Assembly (NCBI GenBank): GCA_022494885.1
Contig: JAGVSM010003550.1
Location: 62,001-126,000, forward strand
Source of the DNA: Micrasema longulum
Lineage: Eukaryota; Arthropoda; Insecta; Trichoptera; Brachycentridae
DNA: 64,000 bases
Direction: 5' to 3'
Of the stretch, positions 59,795 through 64,000 are shown one piece after another. A program made the translations under genes and the position numbers. Position 1 is the first letter of the stretch; each line of letters begins with the position of its first letter. The notes below the pieces were generated by a model. That model worked only from the letters and a program-made list of their open reading frames with translations. It made no database searches and was not told the origin of the DNA.

Positions 59795-60050
59795 ACGGCC
59801 TCGTGGTGTAATGGTCAGCGCGTTTGCTTACCATGCTAGAGATTAGATTCTCGACATGGTTGATATGAAATATTTATTTCAAAGGGTGTTTTTACACTAA
59901 AAATATTTCATAGTCCCTGGACTGGTATCTAAAGGTTCAGACTGATCATCTTACCTTCATGTAACAAAAATGATCAAGATACGCTGCGATTGGTGTACCA
60001 ATGCAGTGCCCTATGCACCATTAGATGCCGAAAGGGAATGATGATGATGA
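59795..60050 (+). mobile_element. SINE family A, complete copy
   Basis: Head GCCTCGTGGTGTAATGGTCA and GCGCGTTTGCTTACCATGC, diverged B box, full body and a GATGATGATGATGA tail. Confidence 0.85.
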
Positions 60051-60055
60051 TGAAA

Positions 60056-60160
60056 ACCATCTTATCAATAAATATTTCGTGTCGACCTTCTAAGAAATCG
60101 AACCCGATACTTCGAGCATAGAGGGCGAACGAATCAACCACTGCACTACGAGGTGGACTT
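60056..60160 (-). mobile_element. SINE head fragment, inverted next to the previous SINE
   Basis: On the minus strand: CACCTCGTAGTGCAGTGGTT then GGGTTCGATTTC, i.e. A and B boxes of a related tRNA-like head with another anticodon arm. No body of its own is seen. Confidence 0.6.
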
Positions 60161-62331
60161 TTATCCACTAGATTATCTTTTCAGGATTTTAACTGAGTGT
60201 AGCATCGAGTCGAAAACACAAGCTTAGGTTTTATAAATTCGCTTGAACATAGAGACAATAATATACAAAATGATGATAATGATTTGATATCATACCACTC
60301 GTCCCCGAAGAAAAATTACGTTGGTAATTACATTACTTAAAGAAGCTTCTATTAGGACGACCAAAAATAATAAAAAAAAGGTTCCTTCAATTAGCAAAAT
60401 AATTTTTATTTAAAATTAAAAAAAAAAAAATGTTTGAAAGATTCCTTAAATTATTCTATTGAAAAAAGGTTCTAAATTGACTTTATTTTTTGGTCAAACA
60501 AAAATGACAATGACACAAATTGTCTTTATCTATCGTTGGTCTCAACATTGATAATAATAAAATGATTAAAATAATTTACATTAAAACAATAAATCAACTA
60601 CAGTCTTTTTACAGTCAAATAACTGACTTGCAACAAAAATGCGTGTTTACTGCATTGTATCTCAAAATAAACGGAATGTTATTTTTTTAAATATTTTTAT
60701 TTCTCTACGGCCCTTTACTATTTTTAGAGTACCTTCCTATTCATTCGGTAAAATCATAAATTTATCTAGATAAATAATTCTGTAACTACGAAGTAATTGA
60801 ATATTAATAATAAATAAGTTTAGGTGGAGTACAGTGTAACACGGGGTACAAAATAACATTGTTTTTAATTAAAAAAATATTTTTTTTTAAATTTATTGCA
60901 AAAAAATTGTATACATACTTAATAACAGGGAATCTATATAAAACTAATTGATGTAAAATAAAAACGGAGTGTTCTCTGTTTAGTAGATAGTCTCCATCTA
61001 ACATGACCCGGCCTGTTCTAAGATAGAGTTTTTTATCTTTAGAGCATAAGTAGTCCTATACTAATAAAATAATACTCGTAGCATACAAAAGAAAAACTTA
61101 AACTAATTAATTTTAAATGCCTAGCTAATTAAATGTAAGAAATTAACAATTGTTATTATACAAATATAAAGTATATATATATGTGCCAAGATTACATGTT
61201 ACTTAAACAATAATAATATAGTATAATATATAATAAAAAACAAATATAAAGCAATGAAAAATACAAATAATATGTTTACCAATTATATAAAGTACTACGT
61301 TTTTTGATTTATACATATTTTTCAAAAAAATCTCTCGCTACACTATTTATATGTGCAGCTATTTTTATTTTAAAATTTGTTTTACATTTTGAGTCTTTTA
61401 TATTTGGCAATAAATCATTAATTATAATATTTTCTTTATTTTTCTTCACTGCAACTCTGTTTTTCTAGAGCCAACGAGAATTCTTATCAGCTATATTAAC
61501 ACAGAGCTAATTTTCAAACAGTATTTATGATTTTTGTGCCAATTGCCAAATATGGTATCTGTTTGTGTGAAAGAGCGATAAAAAAAATGAAGTCGTTTCG
61601 TTGCTATTCCGAAAAAGTCAAGCATTGGTAAGTAAATGTATTCCCAATTTTATATATTGTTTGATAGCTGTTTAATAAAATAAAAAACCTCGCCGGATTT
61701 TGAAAAGTGTTCAAATAAATGTAGATTTTTCTAAAATAAAATAAAACTTTTTTGCTACACTGTTCCCCATCTGACCCTAATTCAAATATTTGGCGCAAGC
61801 GTAAGACAACCTGCCGCAAATAATTGTCAAAATTTATGCGTTTTATTGCAGTTTTACTGTCAGTGCAGTAATTTTGAAGAAGCGCTGAAAATTTCGGAGC
61901 GCGGAACTCCGTCTAAACTAACTTCGCGCGAGTCTTAAAAAAATAACCCACACACGGGATTTGTTTCCGAATGAGTCTATCGATTGAGAACAGGACGTAA
62001 AAGTCACCCCTAAAGGAGTAAGTTCCTTCCGGTCGAGAGCGGGAGATAGTAGGAGTAGGAACTAAGTAGTGTGTTGTCTACGGGACGGAGTGCGGGCGGG
62101 AGGAGAGAGGAGGGAAGGTACGCCGAGTGTCGGAACAATTAGCATTAGCATCGTGATTTCACATGAATAATTTTAAAATCTGTTAAAAATCATAAAAAAA
62201 ACACATATTTAAACACAATATTAGTTGGATGAATATAATGCATATATTAAATAAAAAAAACAAACTTAACAAACTAAGTTTTTTATTTATTTAAACGCCT
62301 TGTATGTTTTCCATATAAGTCAATTAATTTT
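60161..62331. other. no supported gene; GC-richer segment near the end
   Basis: AT-rich to 61800. From about 61880 to 62130 the sequence is GC- and GA-rich, and GGGAGGAGAGAGGAGGGAAG is followed by a donor-like GTACGC near 62119. This could be a noncoding first exon of the gene whose coding start is at 63007. Confidence 0.35.
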
Positions 62332-62502
62332 ATTTATGCACCATAACAAGCCGGGGGTCCAATTACAGTGGTGAATCACATCGCAGAACAGTCAGGCTTA
62401 AGAAAAATATCTTTTATTTTTTTGTATTCTCACCGGGAATCAAACCTGGAACCTTCCGTGTGTGAGTCAAGCATCTTGACCACTACACCAAGGAGACCGA
62501 TA
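62332..62502 (-). mobile_element. SINE family B, second copy
   Basis: On the minus strand: TGGTGTAGTGGTCAAGATGC, then B box GGTTTGATTCCCGG, then the same body as 34062-34224. Confidence 0.68.
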
Positions 62503-62789
62503 TAAATATAAAGACTGACATATATTTTACAAAAAAGTAGCAAAAAATAAGAATGAATTCAGAAGAATAAGAAAAAAAAAACATAAAAAACCATCTTTAC
62601 ATATTAGTAAAAAATATATCGGTATCCATATAGTACATACATACATTGCAGAGAAGAGAACAAAGGTGATTTTTTTCACATAAGTAATGTTAAAAGAATC
62701 TTAAAATTAGAAGAATATCGTGAACAAAGTTGCGAAATAATATCTATTTAGCATTTAAAAAAATAGCATTTCACACGTTAAGCTAATTC

Positions 62790-63006
62790 ATTTTGCTCAT
62801 AAGAATAGCAATAATTGCCATCACTACGCCGGGCGCCGAGCGCATTCCGCGTTCTGCTCTCCCGACACTCGGTCACATTCCTTACGCTTTCCAGAAAATT
62901 CGTTCGCGGTCCTCGCATCGGCCCCGCTCCCAGCGCCACCGGCCCCCGCAGCACCGACGCAGCTTCAGTGGCCGTCTCTCCTGCCTCGCCGCCTCGCCGC
63001 CTCGTC
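62790..63006 (+). promoter_or_regulatory. CpG-rich promoter / 5' UTR region
   Basis: The strongest GC island of the window: dense CG dinucleotides with CCGCC repeats just before ATG 63007. The frame upstream of that ATG is open back to a TAA at 62812-62814 but has no ATG, so 63007 is the first usable start. Long open frames here on both strands are due to high GC. Confidence 0.5.
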
Positions 63007-63039
63007 ATGCCGGACTCCGAGGAAAAACCGCACATTCAA
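63007..63039 (+). CDS. first coding exon of an unidentified gene (11 codons)
   Basis: MPDSEEKPHIQ, then donor GTGAGG at 63040, phase 0. The start has a good context (GTCATGC preceded by a GC-rich leader). The rest of the gene would lie beyond the window. I do not recognise it from 11 residues. The same phase and strand as 36470-36559 make the two possible alternative starts of one gene. Confidence 0.5.
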
Positions 63040-64000
63040 GTGAGGCTTCTTTATTTACAAACACGTTTTATTTACTATTGCGCGCCGCGTTTTACGGGCG
63101 CGCAAAAGTTTGAATTCGCATCTCCGCGTGTTGCGTTGGCTGTCGCTTTATCAATTCGTACTGTCCGCCTATTTCCATTTATCGCTGTAATTAGTGCAAT
63201 GGTAGAAATTAGCAAACGGGGGGATTTGACGTCTAATTTAGGCTCCGCGCGGGTCAGGGGGGGTCGAGCGGGAAGGGCGTGGTGAACGCGCGCAGGACTC
63301 GTCTCCGAGTACAAACTGAGACGAGCCACGGAATAAACGGATCTACCTCGTTTACTCCGCGATCTTCTAAAGTGGGTCATCAACATTTGACATTTCGCTT
63401 ACAGCTCTTGAAAACTTTTCGAGTTTCGCGATACTTGAATCAAGCGGGTCCTTTGTTTTGATCCATTTGTATCGTGAATCAGATGAATGAATAAAAACTT
63501 CGTCTTTGGAATCCTAAATACCTATTTCAAACTTTTCAAATCAGCATTTTCGAGACTTTATTATTTATTATATACGATTACAGTAATTGCGGTACAGCGT
63601 AGGTCTTCACTGGGTTGAATTCCTTACTATGAATAATTGCGCGTTGTAATAAATAGGTACCTACATTGATTTGACATTGTTCACATTGTCGGAAGTAATT
63701 TAACTAAACAATGAACTTCATTTACCGCCATTTAAATAACTTGTGAACGCATCGCTGACTATATTATATCACTTTAATAATGGTTAAATAAGTGATCATT
63801 TATGATTATTATGTACTAGAATAAAGAAACATTACTGAAAGAACTGCGTCGCTATTTTACCAAGTTATTTCCATAAGGTATACATATTGAATGACGCTTA
63901 CAAAATTTCACTTTTAGCCAGAGCTGAAAATTGTGTGGTTCGAGTGGTAATATCTTTGTTGTTTACGTTAATTTCTAATAAACTATTAACGCAAACAACT
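63040..64000. other. probable first intron, nothing recognised
   Basis: The GC island tails off at about 63450; then AT-rich. Frames at 63075-63386 (-) and 63279-63461 (+) are GC-driven and not supported. Confidence 0.4.

Noticed and set aside
62778..63386. Long open frames on both strands over the GC island
   Set aside because: High GC removes stop codons in all frames; only the ATG 63007 exon has a start and splice-donor context.

Overview
This is eukaryotic, AT-rich nuclear DNA from an insect, most likely a lepidopteran. The reasons are: short GT-AG exons of animal genes, an armadillo-repeat gene that matches Drosophila vimar (vertebrate RAP1GDS1), a TTK-type BTB zinc-finger gene, and a repeat fauna of tRNA-derived SINEs, Penelope, non-LTR, Harbinger, hAT and Tc1/mariner elements. 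The species call is an inference. There are no bacterial operons, CRISPR arrays or rRNA genes, and no free-standing tRNA gene; tRNA-like stretches are SINE heads.

Layout. 847-7918 (-): a complete five-exon BTB zinc-finger gene (419 aa); its introns hold a Penelope-like element, pieces of a non-LTR element and a near-perfect 46-bp-arm hairpin. 8.1-11.3 kb: a decayed non-LTR retrotransposon split by a SINE with a 10-bp target-site duplication. 12.1-12.3 kb: a CG-rich spot with a minus-strand splice donor, a candidate 5' exon of the BTB gene. 12.5-18.3 kb: MITE-like repeats, a hAT remnant and SINEs. 19411-24212 (+): vimar/RAP1GDS1 in seven coding exons (650 aa). 25.6-26.8 kb: a 1200-bp Tc1/mariner-superfamily copy. 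28.8-31.5 kb: a PIF/Harbinger element whose transposase is broken but whose opposite-strand MADF/BESS-type gene is intact; exons of the two genes interdigitate. 31.5-35.7 kb: a row of inverted-repeat elements.

36470-36559 and 63007-63039 (+) look like first coding exons of one or two genes running out of the window. Both end in phase 0, so they could be alternative starts of one gene; this is unproven. The 26 kb between them shows no further exon that I can support and is mostly repeats: SINE copies, a foldback family, several non-LTR fragments, a second Penelope piece and a nested composite at 52.6-53.4 kb.

Limits. Exon borders come from reading frames and splice consensus only; no transcript, homology search or repeat library was available. 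Repeat borders without a named target-site duplication are approximate.
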